Made by a program: the position numbers and the translations under genes. Shown here one piece after another: positions 61,901-64,000 of a stretch of DNA of 64,000 nt. Location: the NCBI GenBank assembly GCA_034620365.1, contig JAQGEQ010000225.1, positions 620,001 through 684,000 on the forward strand. The letters run 5' to 3'. Source of the DNA: Pegea sp. RAD2-039 (lineage: Eukaryota; Chordata; Thaliacea; Salpida; Salpidae). Position 1 is the stretch's first letter, and every line of letters begins with the position of its first letter. The notes beneath the pieces were generated by a model, which ran no database searches, was not told where the DNA came from, and was given only the letters and a program-made list of their open reading frames with translations.

Positions 61901-64000
61901 TTAGAGTGTCTAATAAACTTTCATTTTTATCTGAATTTCTTATTTCCATCAGATAATAATCTTTAACTCCATTTGCTGCTTCAAACTTAACAAGAAAGTT
62001 TTCATCAACAACTTTGATAGTTGCTTCTTCAACAGGACTTGGCGATAATCTAATTTGTTTAGAAGATTTTTTTCCCAACATCTTTTCATATCGTGGGAAC
62101 CCTTGAACTGAGTAAATCTCTCCTGGCGTTAGCTCATCAAATGAAGTTTGATTCAAGCTGTTTGTAGATGGAATAGTTTCTTCAGACAACAGATTAATTC
62201 TAAGAATCAAATAGAATATCAAAATTCAATTTTCAACAAATTTATTTCTACTTTTTGTATAATTGAAACGTATATGATAAAGCTCTTGGTAATGTCTTCC
62301 AATCAACCATGATTTTGTTGGTTTTATTACTTGAAAGTTGAAAATCTAGAACTGAACCTGAACAACATTTTCAGTTTAAACTTGTAGTTACTGATGAATA
62401 ACCTCACCTGGTCGGAACTCAAAGTTCGAGGAATTTTTCGATAACACTCCAGCGAAAGTAATAAATTTAAAAACAAATTTTTCATCTTCAATTTCTCTTT
62501 TAATGTCAAAAACAACTCCTTTCATCTCATCACTAATTCCAAATTAACAATCAATTAAAGTTCTTTAAGTATCTATCGACTTCTTACCCATTTAGAACAA
62601 GTTTCTGTTGAAGTACTTGAAGCTGGTTGGTTGTGTTCAGCATAATTACTTGATAATGAGTTTTATTTCCTTCTGCTGGTTGAAATTTTACTTCAACTTT
62701 GGTTTTGTTTACAATATTTGCTTCAGCTTCAACCACTTCAGTCGGGACTGTTTTAAATCGTAAAAGTTATCAAAGAATGATATTTAAATGAGTCTATGTA
62801 CCAGTTTGTTGAATTAATGATGAATATGTTTTAACTTTTCCATTTAAAATTGGTGAAATTGAAATATTGTAGATGTTTCCAGGATAAAGTCCATTAATTT
62901 CAAAAGATCTATAATATTGATGTTTAAAGTTGAAAAAGAAATTAATTTATTGATATTTAAATGTTTCAAACCTATTAGTTGAAGACGTTGAATCATTAAA
63001 TTCAATAATTTTTTCAATTGAGTTTTTGGATGGCAACAAAATGTTAAAGTATTTCAAACTATATTCATCTTCTTCATCAAGAGCAGACCATTTTAAAGTT
63101 ATTTTTCTCTGTTCTATTTCCGAAACTTCTACTTTTAATTTTTCTATAAATCAATTGTTCATTTATATTATTAACTTACAACTTTTTCATAAAACCTTTA
63201 GAAATAAACCAAAATAAGAAATCAATAAACTAATAGATAATTTTAAAAGTATAATTTTGTGAACCTAATTTAATTTCATCTTGAATTATTGGTCCGCTAT
63301 AATCTGAGAAAAGAGCTTGAATAGAAACTTTATAAATTTCACCAATGGTCATATTAGAAAATACAGCTGAACTAATTTGACCGTCAACTTCCAGTTCATT
63401 AATAATAGTTTCAGGATCATCCCTAAAAATTTGAAATTAAATATCTAAGTAAACTGCTGATGATAAGATTACTTTTTGAAAACTGTCAAATTGTAACCAA
63501 TGGCAGCTGGTTTTAGAACCCAGTTTACTAAAATTTCATCCCCATTGTCAACAGATACGTCCAACTTCATTTGAACATCTTGAAATAAAAATCTTGAATT
63601 TTGTGTCTTTTATAAATCAGTTTCTAACCTGGTTTTGCTGTGAAGTTAATTTGTTGGGAATGTAATTGGTTTGATATAGTGATAATCCCAACTTTATAAC
63701 TTGATGTTGCTTCAATATTGTCAACTTCAAACTCTAGTGTCGCACGCTCTTCTCTGTTTTACATTTCAAAATTTATTTAAAGTTTTTTTTTATAAAGTTT
63801 GTGGGAAGCACCTTGGATAACTTTTGATATTTTCAACTTTCACTGAAGTCCCAAATTTATTTGTTTCAAATAATGTCAGGTTATATGAAGTCTTTTCTCC
63901 TATTGCTGCTTCAAATTTTTTGACAATAACTTTGTTTGGTAATCTCACAAATACATCAGCATTAGTCACTACGTTTGGATCTAAAAAAATGGAATTGATA
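52984..64000 (-). CDS. Giant single-pass membrane protein with FN3 domains, SEA-like repeats and a Thr/Pro mucin-like segment; 5'-partial
   Basis: I read about 48 exons (63980 down to 52984), about 2,700 codons; the 5' part lies beyond the window. Order from the N-terminal side: fibronectin-type-III-like units (63980-61706; for example FDELTPGEIYSV, INGLYPGNIYNISI), a Pro-rich linker (PPLPPTLPPPPPTF, 61.65-61.45 kb), many SEA-like modules (61.4-56.7 kb), the DTTPxxP array (56.5-55.3 kb), more SEA-like modules (55.2-53.4 kb) with two Gly-Ser runs (SGSGSG) at 54.0 and 53.65 kb, a helix LIILAVGLFGSLIVLSVM (53188-53083), and a cytoplasmic tail of about 19 residues ending VEQTQI. Many Asn-x-Ser/Thr sites fit an extracellular, heavily glycosylated protein. 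It looks like a membrane mucin or adhesion receptor. I do not recognise an orthologue. Exons are 27-315 nt apart from one of 1325 nt. Confidence 0.75.
55335..56452 (-). repeat. 21-bp coding minisatellite (DTTPxxP heptads)
   Basis: About 52 units of ggtgttgtatctggtactac+t (on the + strand) encode DTTPVVP, DTTPDVP, DTTPDVS and similar heptads on the minus strand, within one 1325-nt exon of the membrane protein. The Thr/Pro content is typical of mucin-type O-glycosylated stalks. Higher-order blocks of several units recur (a run near 55840-55990 resembles 56000-56110), indicating duplication of groups of units. The + strand is also open through the array, a by-product of the 21-bp period. Confidence 0.93.

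Overview
The window is nuclear DNA from an animal. The genes have spliceosomal introns with GT-AG ends and encode typical metazoan proteins: GEMIN5, TAF1A, VIRMA, FLVCR, a tektin-like protein, SMG7, RAB14, AASDH, MRPL48 and a large FN3/SEA membrane protein. Intergenic DNA is very AT-rich. Many introns are only about 40-56 nt, and every gene whose start is visible has a 3' splice-acceptor-like sequence 5-45 nt upstream of its ATG, as expected if mRNAs receive a spliced leader. A tektin-like gene suggests motile cilia. I do not assign a species; animals with spliced leaders (tunicates, rotifers, flatworms, hydrozoans, ctenophores, chaetognaths, some sponges) are candidates by inference only.

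Layout, + strand first part: a leucine-rich-repeat protein cut by the left edge (3-1211); GEMIN5 (1486-5810, possibly on to 7170) with a 39-bp tandem array at its 3' end; a 2.3-kb spacer with interspersed repeats; TAF1A (9457-10900), followed after 60 bp by VIRMA (10961-16591), an operon-like pair; an FLVCR-family transporter (18949-21901); a tektin-like gene (22725-24422). Minus strand: SMG7 (30584-25439), RAB14 (37849-35337, with a 21-bp tandem array in one intron) and AASDH (44517-40309). Then come an unidentified + strand gene fragment around a 10-bp tandem array (44.9-46.7 kb), a rhodanese-like gene with a one-base frame problem (47154-47860), MRPL48 (49014-47983, minus), a decayed non-LTR retrotransposon (50.2-52.0 kb), and the 3' three quarters or so of a giant membrane protein gene on the minus strand (64000-52984, about 48 exons). 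For VIRMA, TAF1A, FLVCR, the tektin-like gene, SMG7, RAB14, AASDH, MRPL48 and the shorter GEMIN5 model, my hand-built exon chains sum to whole codons and give lengths generally near the human proteins (GEMIN5 is shorter).

Functional themes: RNA biology is over-represented (GEMIN5 in snRNP assembly, VIRMA in m6A writing, SMG7 in nonsense-mediated decay, TAF1A in rRNA transcription), but the arrangement gives no evidence of a joint pathway beyond the close TAF1A-VIRMA pair.

The most striking signal is the palindromic octamer TGACGTCA, hand-counted at about 55 copies in 5.6 kb across VIRMA (about one per 100 bp). It falls in exons (in both permitted reading frames) and in introns, so the pressure acts on DNA, not on protein. 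It recurs in smaller clusters in GEMIN5 (2.77-2.93 kb) and the giant membrane protein gene (59.1-61.4 kb) and is nearly absent elsewhere.
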